Source: Streptomyces naganishii JCM 4654
GTDB taxonomy: Bacteria > Actinomycetota > Actinomycetes > Streptomycetales > Streptomycetaceae
Assembly: GCF_014650575.1 (NCBI RefSeq)
Contig: NZ_BMVF01000022.1
Span: forward strand, 1-64,000
Direction of reading: 5' to 3'
DNA length: 64,000 nucleotides
In this document: piece after piece, positions 16,441 to 25,514 of the stretch
How the letters are laid out: every line of letters begins with the position of its first letter
How positions within the stretch are numbered: the stretch's first letter is position 1
Notes under the pieces: generated by a model
What the model saw: the letters and a program-made list of their open reading frames with translations, nothing else
What the model was told of the DNA's origin: nothing
Database searches by the model: none
Program-made: the position numbers and the translations under genes

Positions 16441-17214
16441 TCACGGCACGGCCGGCAGCCGCCTGGGCGTCCGCGTCACCGCCAGGCCCGCCCTGCGCGC
16501 CGCCCCCGCGAACACCATGGCGTCCCGCACGGCCGCGCCCGTCGGGTCGTTGTTGAAGTACGCGAACACATCCGCCCCGTCCGGATACGCCGTCGCGATG
16601 CGGTCCACCCACGTCTCCAGGGACCGCCGTCCGTAGTGCGGCCACGCCCGGGCGCGGCCCACGTGGAAGCGGACGTAGCCCCAGCCGGCGGTGCGCCACA
16701 GCGGGGTCACCGGGCGGGCGTGGGCGTCCGCCCAGCACAGGGCCGCGCCCCGCGCCCGGAGGACCTCGCGCACCTCGGGCGTCCACCACGACTCGTGGCG
16801 CGGCTCGACGGCCACCCGGGCACCCGCGGGGAAGCGGGCGAGGCAGGCGTCCAGCAGCCCCGGATCGGCGCGCAGCGTCGGCGGCAGCTGGAGCAGCACC
16901 GGGCCGAGCCGGTCGCCGAGGCCGGCCGCGTGGGTCATCAGGCGGTGCACCGGCTCCCCGGGTTCCTTCAGCCGCTTGATGTGGGTCAGGAAGCGGCTCG
17001 CCTTGACGGCGACGGTGAAGTCCGGCGGCACCCGCTCCCGCCAGGCCTCGAAGGTCTCCCGCGCCGGCAGCCGGTAGAACGCCTTGTTGAGCTCCACCGT
17101 GGCGAACGCGCCCGCGTACTCCTCCAGCCACAGCCGCGTGGGACAGCCCTGCGGGTACAGCACGCCCTGCCAGTCCTTGTACTGCCAGCCCGACGTCCCC
17201 ACGAACAGGGTCAT
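16441..17214 (-). CDS. DUF72 TIM-barrel protein (YecE-like)
   Basis: Protein of 257 aa of the DUF72 family. It starts MTLFVGTSGWQYKDWQG and shows FYRLPARETFEAWRERVP, the KASRFLTHIKRLKEP strand and VEPRHESWW, all characteristic of the family, with a late FAYFNNDPTGAAVRDA. The fold is a TIM barrel with conserved polar pocket residues, and function is unresolved. No ribosome site is obvious. The gene follows the AAA ATPase gene on the same strand with a 41-bp gap, so cotranscription is possible. Confidence 0.9.
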   Translation of the reverse strand: MTLFVGTSGWQYKDWQGVLYPQGCPTRLWLEEYAGAFATVELNKAFYRLPARETFEAWRERVPPDFTVAVKASRFLTHIKRLKEPGEPVHRLMTHAAGLGDRLGPVLLQLPPTLRADPGLLDACLARFPAGARVAVEPRHESWWTPEVREVLRARGAALCWADAHARPVTPLWRTAGWGYVRFHVGRARAWPHYGRRSLETWVDRIATAYPDGADVFAYFNNDPTGAAVRDAMVFAGAARRAGLAVTRTPRRLPAVP

Positions 17215-17255
17215 ACGCCCATCAAAACACCCGCGGCCGCCCGCCACCCGCCGCG

Positions 17256-18350
17256 CTACAGGTACAGCCCCGCGTCCGCGCCCTCGCGCGGCTCCGGCAG
17301 GGCCGTCGGCGAGGTGCCCCGGCGCAGCGCGTACAGCTCGGCCAGGCTCGCGCCGTCGCGGCCGACGCCCTCCTCGGTGCCCAGCCAGCCGACCGCCTCC
17401 CGGCGGGTCAGCCGGCCCACCTCGATGCGGGCCAGGCAGCGGCCCGGGCGGACCACCGCCGGGTGCAGGCGCTCCAGGTCCTCGTTGGTCGTCACGCCCA
17501 CCAGCACGTTGCGCCCCTGGCCGAGCAGGCCGTCCGTCAGGTTGAGCAGCCGTGAGAGCGCCTGGCCGGCCGTGTGCTTGGCCTCGCCGCGGATCAGCTC
17601 GTCGCAGTCCTCGAGCAGCAGCAGCCGCCAGCGGCCCTTGCCCGCTGCGTCCTCCTCGCCGATCGCGATGTCCATCAGATAGCCGACGTCGCTGAACAGG
17701 CGCTCGGGGTCCAGCACGCAGTCGACCTGGCACCAGTCGCGCCAGGAGCGGGCCAGGGTGCGCAGCGCCGAGGTCTTGCCGGTGCCCGGCGGGCCGTGCA
17801 GCAGGAGCAGCCGGCCCGCGATGTCCTCGGGCGTCGTCTTCATCAGGCGGTCCATGGCGTCCGCGACCGGGGCGGTGTAGTTGGCCCGGATCTCGTCCCA
17901 GGTGCCCGCGGAGATCTGGCGGGTGGTGCGGTGCGGGCCGCGCCTGGGGGAGACGTACCAGAAGCCCATCGTCACGTTCTCCGGCTGGGGCTCGGGTTCG
18001 TCGGCCGCGCCGTCGGTGGCCCGGTCGAGGACCCGCTTGGCCAGGTCGGCGCTGGTCGCGGTGACCGTGACGTCGGCGCCCCGGTTCCAGCGGGAGACCA
18101 GCAGCGTCCAGCCGTCGCCCTCGGCCAGGGTCGCGCTGCGGTCGTCGTCGCGGGCCACGCGCAGCACCCGGGCGTCCTCGGGCAGCAGGGTGGCGCCGGA
18201 GCGCACGCGGTCGATGTTCACCGCGTGCGAGTACGGCTGCTCGCCCGTCGCGAAGCGGCCGAGGAACAGCGCGTCGACGACGTCGGACGGCGAGTCGGAG
18301 TCGTCCACGTTGAGCCGGACCGGCAGTGCGTCGTACGGGTTCGCGGGCAT
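17256..18350 (-). CDS. AAA-type ATPase with DUF5925 N-terminal domain
   Basis: Protein of 364 aa. The first 140 residues match what I recall of the actinobacterial DUF5925 domain; then comes an AAA module with Walker A GPPGTGKTS, Walker B LLLLEDCDEL, a sensor-1 region NVLVGVTTNED and arginine-rich VRPGRCLARIEVG. It is probably an ATP-driven remodelling or chaperone factor with unknown client. ATG at 18350 is chosen; an in-frame GTG at 18368 is an alternative. The gene is divergent from the glycosidase that opens the polysaccharide cluster. Confidence 0.85.
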   Translation of the reverse strand: MPANPYDALPVRLNVDDSDSPSDVVDALFLGRFATGEQPYSHAVNIDRVRSGATLLPEDARVLRVARDDDRSATLAEGDGWTLLVSRWNRGADVTVTATSADLAKRVLDRATDGAADEPEPQPENVTMGFWYVSPRRGPHRTTRQISAGTWDEIRANYTAPVADAMDRLMKTTPEDIAGRLLLLHGPPGTGKTSALRTLARSWRDWCQVDCVLDPERLFSDVGYLMDIAIGEEDAAGKGRWRLLLLEDCDELIRGEAKHTAGQALSRLLNLTDGLLGQGRNVLVGVTTNEDLERLHPAVVRPGRCLARIEVGRLTRREAVGWLGTEEGVGRDGASLAELYALRRGTSPTALPEPREGADAGLYL

Positions 18351-18518
18351 GCCGCCATGATCCGTCACCCGGCCGCCGCGCGCACCCTGTTTCCCGGCCG
18401 CGCCCCACGTGTCGGACGGCGCACCCGGTGAGATGCCGGTGAGATCCCGGCGGCTCGGCCGGCCGAGCCTGCCCAAACCCTGTCCGAGGGGTGGATTCCG
18501 CCCCTACTGTTGTCCTTG

Positions 18519-19940
18519 ATGGGACGTCATGGGTGGAATTCGGGGGCGGGGCGGTGGCGGCTCACCGCGCTGCTGGGCGTGGGCGCGGCCCTGGCGGCCC
18601 TGGTGGTGGCCCTGCTCAACGCGCTGCCCGGCGGCGCGAGCACCGAGGGCACCACACGCGACGGCGGCAGGGCGCACGGCACCCCGGCGACCCCGCGCGA
18701 CGCCGGCGAGCCCTACGTCGGCTGGGGCTTCACGCACACCCGCTTCAGCGCCGACGAGGGCAGCGCGGCGGCGACCGGCCGGGTCGAGCGGCTGCTGTCC
18801 CAGGGCGGCGGACTGCCGCAGAACCAGGCGATCATGGGCTGGGGCGCCGACAACCCCGAGCCGGTGAAGGGACGTTACGACTTCGCCGCCCTCGACCGGC
18901 GCGTCGACTTCGTCCGCGCCTCCGGCGGCGTCCCGGTGATCACCCTGTGCTGCGCCCCGGACTGGATGAAGGGGGGCCGGGCCGGCGCCGGCAACACCGA
19001 CTGGAGCCAGGCGGCCCTGGAGACCGCGCCGACGCCCGGCCACTACGGGGACTTCGCCGCGCTCGCCGCGACCGTCGCCGAACGCTACCCGGACGTAAGC
19101 CACTTCATCGTCTGGAACGAGTTCAAGGGCTTCTGGAACGACGCCGAGGGCCGCTGGGACTACGAGGGTTACACCGAGCTCTACAACCAGGTGTACCGGG
19201 CCCTCAAGCGGGTGAACCCGAGGATCATGGTGGGCGGCCCCTATCTGGTCATGGACAGCGTCGGCCCGCGTCAGAAGGACGACGCGTCGGCCTCCCTGCG
19301 CGGCCCCTGGGGCGCCATGGACCAGCGGGTCCTGGACGCCTTCACGTACTGGAACACCCACAAGGCGGGCGCCGACTTCGTGGTCGTCGACGGCTCCAGC
19401 TACACCAAGGACGACGAGCTGCTGCCCGACGAGTTCGCGGCCACCGACAAGCTCACGGCCGTCGGCCGCTGGGTGCGGCGGCAGACCCACGGCCTGCCGC
19501 TGTGGTGGGCCGAGTACTACGTCGAGCCCGCCGACGGCCACGACGACCGCAAGGGCTGGACCGAGCAGCACCGCGTCGCCGTCCAGGCCGCCGGAATGAT
19601 CGCCATGGTCAGGGGCGGCGCCTCCTCGGGCTTCTACTGGAACCCCGAGGAGGAGAAGGGCGCCGGCTGCCCCGGCTGCCTGTGGACGCCCACGGCCGCC
19701 GCCGGCGGCGGACAGGCCCTGCCCATGTACGGCCTGGTGTCCCGCTTCGGCCGGGCGTTCGGGCCAGGCGCCGGGTTCGAAACGGTCCCGGTCGCCCCGG
19801 ACGACGTGCCGGACCTCCGTGTCCTGGCCACCGACCGGACCGTCCTGGTGGTCAACACCCTCGACCGGACGATCAGCGCGCAGGTCGACGGCAAGCGGTT
19901 CGAGATGAAGGCGTACGAGGTGAAGTGGCTCCAGCGGTGA
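18519..19940 (+). CDS. GH39-like secreted/membrane-anchored glycosidase
   Basis: Glycoside hydrolase of 473 aa. An N-terminal signal anchor (about residues 13-37) is followed by a linker and a TIM-barrel catalytic domain. HFIVWNEFKGFW gives the acid/base Glu of clan GH-A enzymes, and LPLWWAEYYVEP the likely nucleophile Glu. The layout recalls GH39 xylosidases and PslG, the exopolysaccharide hydrolase of Pseudomonas. It stands at the edge of a polysaccharide export cluster, convergent with the flippase-fusion gene, so trimming of that polymer is a reasonable inference. ATG at 18519 lacks a ribosome site; TACTGT at 18505-18510 could be a -10 box for a leaderless transcript. A TTG at 18510 is the alternative. 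Confidence 0.78.
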   Translation: MGRHGWNSGAGRWRLTALLGVGAALAALVVALLNALPGGASTEGTTRDGGRAHGTPATPRDAGEPYVGWGFTHTRFSADEGSAAATGRVERLLSQGGGLPQNQAIMGWGADNPEPVKGRYDFAALDRRVDFVRASGGVPVITLCCAPDWMKGGRAGAGNTDWSQAALETAPTPGHYGDFAALAATVAERYPDVSHFIVWNEFKGFWNDAEGRWDYEGYTELYNQVYRALKRVNPRIMVGGPYLVMDSVGPRQKDDASASLRGPWGAMDQRVLDAFTYWNTHKAGADFVVVDGSSYTKDDELLPDEFAATDKLTAVGRWVRRQTHGLPLWWAEYYVEPADGHDDRKGWTEQHRVAVQAAGMIAMVRGGASSGFYWNPEEEKGAGCPGCLWTPTAAAGGGQALPMYGLVSRFGRAFGPGAGFETVPVAPDDVPDLRVLATDRTVLVVNTLDRTISAQVDGKRFEMKAYEVKWLQR

Positions 19941-19997
19941 GGCCCCGGCGGTAGACGCCCCGCCCGGGCCGCTTCTCCTTCGCCCCGGCGGTCGCGC

Positions 19998-22900
19998 TCA
20001 GCCCCGTCCCATCGTCACGAACCGCTGCACCAGCGAGGCGAACAGCACCGCGAGCAGCGGCAGCGAGAACCAGAAACCGCCCTGCAGCCACCGCAGCCGC
20101 CGCACGCTCGGCCGCATCGCGACCCGGACCGCCTCCCGGGCGGTGAGCATCACGACCAGCACGAGCGCCGCCAGTCCGCCCACCACTGACCACGGCGTCC
20201 ACGTCACCTTCGGCCCGACCGGCCCCGGCCGCGGACGCGGCACGGCGCCCGGGGGCCGCTCGCGCAGCGCGTACATGGTCACGTCGCCGTTGGCCAGCAC
20301 CCTCCTCAGCTCCGGCCGCGCGTCGAGGTTCCTCACCAGCCGCGACTCCCAGGTCGCCGAGTAGCCCACGTCCATCCGCAGATAGGCGACCTGACCGGCG
20401 CCGACCATCAGATACGAGTTCGGGCCGGCGTCCTTCAGCGATGTGACGAGCCCCGACACCAGCACCGGGTCGGCCGGCGCCAGGGTCGGCACGTAGTCGA
20501 CGCGCTCCATGTCCTTCGCGCCCCACGGCATGGCCGGGGTGACGTCGGTGACCGGGTCGTTGCTCAGCCACAGCAGCCGTACGCTCGGCCTGTCGTGGGC
20601 GTACACGTAGTCCATGGCCGCGACCTCGCCGGGCCGGATGCGCTCGAAGGACTCGTTGCCCCAGCGGGCCACCAGGAAGCCGCCCATGAGCAGCAGGCCG
20701 GCCAGGAGCGCGGCGACCGGCGCCAGGCTCGCCCGGTCCTTCTCGCGCTCCCCGTCGGTGACACCGGCCCTCGGGAACAGGGCGAGCCCCGCGAGCAGTC
20801 CCGCGCCCGGCAGCGCGAACATGAAGACGCGCAGCGCCATCTCGCCGCCGTAGGACTGCATGCCGAAGCCGAGGAACGGCACGAAGGTCAGCACCAGCAG
20901 CGACCGCTCGCGGTACTGGTGCCCGCGCCGCCGCCACCAGCCCCAGCAGGCGGCCGCCATCACCGCGCCCGCCAGCAGCACCCGTGTGTAGAGCACCAGT
21001 TGGTGCGTGGTGTCGCCGCCCTGGATCCGGCCGGAGACGGAGGTCGACACGTTGCTGCCGACCCCGCCGACCCCGCCGAACAGCTCGTCGAAGTGCCCGG
21101 ACCAGTACGGCTCGGCCATGAAGCCCAGCCAGAACACCACCAGCACGGTGAACAGGATCGGCAGGCCGCGCAGTTCGCAGCGGCCGGCGAGGACCAGCGC
21201 GGCCAGCACGCCCAGCATGACGAACGGGGTGAGCTGGTGGGCCGGGACACTGGCCGCGAACAGGCCGATCACCACCGCCAGCAGCACGGCCCGCTGCCGC
21301 CGGTCCGCCGGCTCGACCTCGGCCTCGCCGGGCCGCGCCCTGGTCCACAGCACGCGCGGCGCCCGGAACCACACCAGCAGGATCGCCACGAAGGCGAGGT
21401 AGAGCAGGTAGGTGAACCCTTGCGGGGAGAAGTAGTCCTGCCCCACCCAGCTGCTGAGCACGAAGATCCAGATGCCGGTCCACCTGGCCCGCCAGCTCGC
21501 CCGCATCGAGCGGGTCAGCAGGAACATCGGTGCCAGGCACAGGAGTTGCATGGTCAGCGGCCACCAGCGGATGACCTCGGTGAAGTCGCTCAGCCCGCAG
21601 GCCCGCGCGGCGAACGCGGCCACCGCGAAGAACCCGGGCCAGCTCCACCGCGCGTCCAGGTACGGCACGGCCGAACCGGTGCGGTCGATGTAGTCGAGGA
21701 AGCCCAGGTGCTGCCAGGCGGTGGCGAACCTCGGCTCGGTCTCGATCACGGCGGGCAGCGCGTGCAGGGACACCACCGTGGCGAGCACCGTCACCAGCAG
21801 CAGCGTCCGGTGCTCGCGGCGCAGCCACAGCAGCGCTGCGAACACCGTGACCAGCAGCGCCGCCCCGGCCAGCGTCGCCGGGGGCAGTACGGAGATCAGA
21901 CCGAGCCCGCCCGTCCGGGCCAGGTCGGAATCGTCCAGCCGCAGCGCGGGCACCCAGTACAGCAGCAGTGCGGCGGCCAGCAGACAGCCGAGGACGGCAC
22001 CGGTGACCGCCCGGTCCGGTAGGGCGGTCCGCTCCGGTACGGCGGTCCGCTCCCCGGCGGTGGCCGGGGCCTGAGGCACGACCCCCCGCTCCTCGGCCGC
22101 GAACGGGGCGTCCACCTCCCACTCGTCGCGCGGTCCGGGCCCGGGCACGGCGATGCCCGCGGGCGGGGTGCCCGGGCCCGGCCGTACGTCGGGCCGGCGC
22201 TCCACGTGGTCGAAGTCGACGTGGATGCCGAGGGCGAGGGTGTCGGACTCCACCGCCCGGGCCGGGCGCCGGTCCGGGGCGGCGGGGACCTCGCGCGCCC
22301 CCAGGTCGGCGAGGTCCCCGTCGGGCGCCGCGTCCTCGGGGACGGCGGCCGGTGCGGCCCGGACGGTGCGGTACAGCCTGGGCGCGGCGATGGCGACGAT
22401 CACCGCGAGGCTGGAGATCTCGGCGACGCCCGCGCCGGTCAGCCCCATGCGGGGCAGGAGCAGCAGTGTCAGGCCGAGCACCAGCACGCACAACAGGCCC
22501 TGGAGCCAGGCGAGTCCGGCGGTGCGGCTCTGGGCGCGCAGCACCGCGAAGTACGTCTCCATCACGACCCGCAGCAGCGCGCCGACGGCGAACCAGCGCA
22601 GCAGCGGGGTGGCCGCGTGGGCGTAGCCCTCGCCGAAGACGTGCAGGATCCGCGGCGCCAGCAGGAACAGCAGGCCGCAGATCGGCACCATGATCCTGGC
22701 CATCCGCCTGAGCGCCGCCCGGGTGTTGGCGGCCAGCCGCGCCGGGTCGTGGGAGCCCTCGACGGTGAGCGAGGCGCCCATGTTGATGGCGAGCAGGTTG
22801 ACCGTGCCGCCGATGGTGGTGGTGATGTAGAAGTAGGCGTTGTCCTCGGAGCTGACCTGGGAGGCGATGATGACCGGCACCAGGTAGACCACGGCGAGCG

Positions 22901-23702
22901 AGAACAGCGAGCCGGTGTAGTCGCCGGCCAGGAAGCGCCCGATCTCCCGTGTCGTGGGCGGGCTCGCGTGGCCCTCGGTCGCCTTCACGTGTCGGGGCAC
23001 CAGCCGCCGGAACACCAGCCAGCCCAGCGGCACGACGGAGAACGCGATCGCCATGCCCCAGGAGGCGAACACGCCGGTCGTCGGGATCACGGCGGCCAGC
23101 CCCACCAGCAGCGCCAGCTTCACCGCGGAGAACACGGTGTTGCCCACCGGCACCCAGGGCGCGCTGCGCAGCCCGGTCAGCACGCCGTCCTGGAGGGTGA
23201 GCACGTTCCAGGCCGTCACGATCACGACGAAGCCGAGGCCGTTCAGGAGCCCGTGCAGGAAGCGGTAGGAGGGCCCCCAGGTGTCGAGGGTGAGCAGGAA
23301 GACCCCGGCCGCGCACGCCACGATCAGCGAACTGCCCAGATAGGTACGGGCGATGAGGCGTCCGGTGGAGCGTCCGGCGACCGGGATGAAGCGGGCCAGG
23401 GCGCCGGTGAGCGTGACCGCCGTCAGGCCCGCCAGGAGCTTCATGGCGGCGATCGCGGCCGAGCCCTGGCCGACGGCCGAGTCGGAGTAGTAGCGGGCGG
23501 CGACCAGCCAGTAGCCCAGGCCCAGCACCGCGGAGATGCCGGTGTTGAGCATCAGCGCGTAGGCGTTGCGGAACAGCTGGTTGCCGCCCGCGGGGCCGCC
23601 CCGGCCGGGCAGCCGCAGGCGCAGCCCGCGCCCCGGCTGTCCGGACGGCTCGTGCGCTCCGGAGTGTTCCGACGCCTCAGTGGTGGTCGTGGTGTCAGAC
23701 AC
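19998..23702 (-). CDS. Wzx-like flippase fused to GT-C/Wzy-like membrane protein
   Basis: Very large membrane protein, 1234 aa. Residues about 40-445 form a MATE/Wzx-type polysaccharide flippase with roughly 12 hydrophobic segments (NTGISAVLGLGYWLVAARYYS; repeated ALLR and GANxG-like loops). Residues about 450-565 are a Pro/Ala/Glu-rich cytoplasmic linker. Residues about 566-1234 form a second multi-spanning unit with large loops (WSWPGFFAV, WWPLTMQLLCL, QDYFSPQGFTYLLYLAF), typical of GT-C glycosyltransferases or Wzy-like polymerases. One polypeptide could thus flip and polymerise, or modify, a lipid-linked glycan. GTG at 23702 overlaps the stop of the deacetylase gene, so the two are translationally coupled. 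The assignment of the C-terminal half is inferred from topology, not from a catalytic motif. Confidence 0.75.
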   Translation of the reverse strand: MSDTTTTTEASEHSGAHEPSGQPGRGLRLRLPGRGGPAGGNQLFRNAYALMLNTGISAVLGLGYWLVAARYYSDSAVGQGSAAIAAMKLLAGLTAVTLTGALARFIPVAGRSTGRLIARTYLGSSLIVACAAGVFLLTLDTWGPSYRFLHGLLNGLGFVVIVTAWNVLTLQDGVLTGLRSAPWVPVGNTVFSAVKLALLVGLAAVIPTTGVFASWGMAIAFSVVPLGWLVFRRLVPRHVKATEGHASPPTTREIGRFLAGDYTGSLFSLAVVYLVPVIIASQVSSEDNAYFYITTTIGGTVNLLAINMGASLTVEGSHDPARLAANTRAALRRMARIMVPICGLLFLLAPRILHVFGEGYAHAATPLLRWFAVGALLRVVMETYFAVLRAQSRTAGLAWLQGLLCVLVLGLTLLLLPRMGLTGAGVAEISSLAVIVAIAAPRLYRTVRAAPAAVPEDAAPDGDLADLGAREVPAAPDRRPARAVESDTLALGIHVDFDHVERRPDVRPGPGTPPAGIAVPGPGPRDEWEVDAPFAAEERGVVPQAPATAGERTAVPERTALPDRAVTGAVLGCLLAAALLLYWVPALRLDDSDLARTGGLGLISVLPPATLAGAALLVTVFAALLWLRREHRTLLLVTVLATVVSLHALPAVIETEPRFATAWQHLGFLDYIDRTGSAVPYLDARWSWPGFFAVAAFAARACGLSDFTEVIRWWPLTMQLLCLAPMFLLTRSMRASWRARWTGIWIFVLSSWVGQDYFSPQGFTYLLYLAFVAILLVWFRAPRVLWTRARPGEAEVEPADRRQRAVLLAVVIGLFAASVPAHQLTPFVMLGVLAALVLAGRCELRGLPILFTVLVVFWLGFMAEPYWSGHFDELFGGVGGVGSNVSTSVSGRIQGGDTTHQLVLYTRVLLAGAVMAAACWGWWRRRGHQYRERSLLVLTFVPFLGFGMQSYGGEMALRVFMFALPGAGLLAGLALFPRAGVTDGEREKDRASLAPVAALLAGLLLMGGFLVARWGNESFERIRPGEVAAMDYVYAHDRPSVRLLWLSNDPVTDVTPAMPWGAKDMERVDYVPTLAPADPVLVSGLVTSLKDAGPNSYLMVGAGQVAYLRMDVGYSATWESRLVRNLDARPELRRVLANGDVTMYALRERPPGAVPRPRPGPVGPKVTWTPWSVVGGLAALVLVVMLTAREAVRVAMRPSVRRLRWLQGGFWFSLPLLAVLFASLVQRFVTMGRG

Positions 23703-24498
23703 GGGTACCGATGGCCTTCCCGCGGATCCGTCGTGCTCTGCGGACCAGGGCGTAGCCCTTGGTCAGGGCGCGGTCCCCGGCGAAGTCCCGGGCGATCGCG
23801 CGGCCCCTCACGAGCCGTTCGAACTCCTCGGTGGTGGTGCCGCGCCGCACGGTGAGCCGCCGCAGGGCGTACGGGCCCTGTGCGCGGCGCGCCAGCCCGT
23901 TGCCCACGGCGAGCGCCTGCCGGTAGCCGGCTCCCCGCACCCGTGCCCGCACCCGCCGGCTGGAGTAGCCGTAGGGGTAGGCGAAGGAGACGGGCGCGGC
24001 GCCCAGTTCGGCGGCGACGATCTCCTTGCAGCGGATCAGCTCGGACCACAGCGTGTCGTCGTCGAGCTGGTCGAGCTGCGGATGGGTGTGGCTGTGCCCG
24101 CCGATCTCCACGCCGGCGGCGGCCAGTTCGCGCACCTGGTCCCAGTCGAGCATGGTGTCCAGGCCGCCGCCCGTGTCGTGGGCGCCGCGCAGCCAGCCGG
24201 TGGACACGAACAGCGTGGCCTGGAAGCCGTGCCCCTTCAGCACCGGCAGGGCGTGGCGGTGCACGCCCTCGTAGCCGTCGTCGAAGGTGATCAGGACGGG
24301 GCGCGGCGGCAGCGGCGCGGAGCCCGGCGAGCGCCAGTGGGCGGCCAGGCCGGCGGTGGTGACCGGGTGGAAGCCCAGATCGTCGAGGACCGCCGCCTGC
24401 TCCGCGAACGCCTCCGGCGTCACGGACAGCCTGCGCGTGGCCGCGTTGGGCTCGCGCGCGACCGCGTGGTACATGAGCACCGGCACGGGCGTGTTCAT
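23695..24498 (-). CDS. Polysaccharide deacetylase (NodB/CE4)
   Basis: Carbohydrate esterase family 4 protein, 267 aa. LITFDDGYEG supplies the catalytic base and metal Asp, and GGHSHTHPQL the two metal His ligands. Later VSFAYPYGYSSRRV matches motif 3. It removes N-acetyl or O-acetyl groups from a glycan. No signal peptide is seen, so it may act in the cytoplasm on lipid-linked precursor, or be exported in another way. ATG at 24498 overlaps the stop of the GT2 gene as ATGA, and its own stop overlaps the start of the flippase fusion: a tight operon. Confidence 0.9.
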   Translation of the reverse strand: MNTPVPVLMYHAVAREPNAATRRLSVTPEAFAEQAAVLDDLGFHPVTTAGLAAHWRSPGSAPLPPRPVLITFDDGYEGVHRHALPVLKGHGFQATLFVSTGWLRGAHDTGGGLDTMLDWDQVRELAAAGVEIGGHSHTHPQLDQLDDDTLWSELIRCKEIVAAELGAAPVSFAYPYGYSSRRVRARVRGAGYRQALAVGNGLARRAQGPYALRRLTVRRGTTTEEFERLVRGRAIARDFAGDRALTKGYALVRRARRIRGKAIGTRV

Positions 24499-25514
24499 AC
24501 GGTTCCCCCTTCCTGGCCGTCGCCGGTCTCCCGGGCGCCGTCGCCGATCTCCACGACCCGGAAGGCCGTGCGGCCCCGGCGGCCCCTGAGCGTGCCGACG
24601 GCGTAGCCGCCCGCCGCGGTGAGCACCCCGGCGACGATCGCGCCGGCCCGGCCAGCGCCGCCCGGCCGGCCCAGCAGCGCGTCCCGCAGCCCGCGGGCCA
24701 CCCCGGCGGGCAGCACCCGGGTGGTGTAGCGCCGCTCGGACTGAAGGCCCTTGTCCGCACCGACGCTGCGCGCCACCAGGGCCTTGGACAGCCCCTCGGC
24801 CCAGGTGCGGGTGCGGAAGTAGCGGAAGTGCTCGCGGGCGCCGGGCACCCGGTGGTGGATGACCGCGCGGTCGTCGATCAGCAGGACCGCCTCCGGACGG
24901 GCGCGGCCCAGCCGGATGCACAGCTCGGTCTCCTCGCAGCCCAGCGGCCGCTTGTCGCCGTCGCGTCCGATGCCGGTGGCGAAGCCGCCCGCCGCGTCGA
25001 ACGCCGTACGCCTGAAGGAGGCGTTGCCGCCGAGCACATTGCGCACCCGGATCCGGCCCGGGGGCAGCCCGCGGTAGCTGCAACCCACCACCCAGTCGAA
25101 CTCCTCGGGGAACCAGGAGGGCCGGCGGCCCGAGGCCCAGACCGGCACGGTCCGGCCGCCCACGGCCATCACGCGCGGGTCCGCGTAGCCCTCGGCGAAG
25201 CGGCGCAGCCAGTCCCGCTCGGCGACCGCGTCGTCGTCGAGGAAGGCGACGACCTCGCCGCGGGAGGCGGCGATGCCGGTGTTGCGCCCGGCGGACAGCC
25301 CGCGCGGGCCCGCGTTGGCGAGCACCCGCACGTCGCCGGCCTCCTTGTACTCGCCCGTCAGACGGTCCAGCAGCGCCGGGTTGTGGTCGACGACCAGCAG
25401 GGTCTCCAGGGCCGGCCGGGACTGCGCCCGCACCGAGGAGACCGCCGCGAGGATGTCCTCCCAGCGGTCCTCGGTGTAGACGCAGATCACGACGGAGATG
25501 CCGGGATCGCTCAA
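24495..25514 (-). CDS. Family 2 glycosyltransferase
   Basis: Glycosyltransferase of 339 aa. The GT-A fold begins ISVVICVYTEDRW; nucleotide-sugar binding is shown by EVVAFLDDDAVAERDW (DDD metal site), followed by NASFRRTAFDAAGGF and CEETELCIRL, the region of the catalytic base. A weak hydrophobic helix near residue 300 may attach it to the membrane. The TTG start at 25514 is set by overlap with the stop of the upstream GT2 gene; coupling probably compensates for the weak codon. It adds a sugar to the growing repeat unit or chain. Confidence 0.88.
   Translation of the reverse strand: MSDPGISVVICVYTEDRWEDILAAVSSVRAQSRPALETLLVVDHNPALLDRLTGEYKEAGDVRVLANAGPRGLSAGRNTGIAASRGEVVAFLDDDAVAERDWLRRFAEGYADPRVMAVGGRTVPVWASGRRPSWFPEEFDWVVGCSYRGLPPGRIRVRNVLGGNASFRRTAFDAAGGFATGIGRDGDKRPLGCEETELCIRLGRARPEAVLLIDDRAVIHHRVPGAREHFRYFRTRTWAEGLSKALVARSVGADKGLQSERRYTTRVLPAGVARGLRDALLGRPGGAGRAGAIVAGVLTAAGGYAVGTLRGRRGRTAFRVVEIGDGARETGDGQEGGTV

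Noticed and set aside
19873..23316. Minus-strand frame of 1147 codons overlapping the flippase fusion
   Set aside because: It runs in a second frame of the same strand with Arg/Gly/Ala-rich, featureless translation, while the 19998-23702 frame shows helices and loops expected of a membrane protein.
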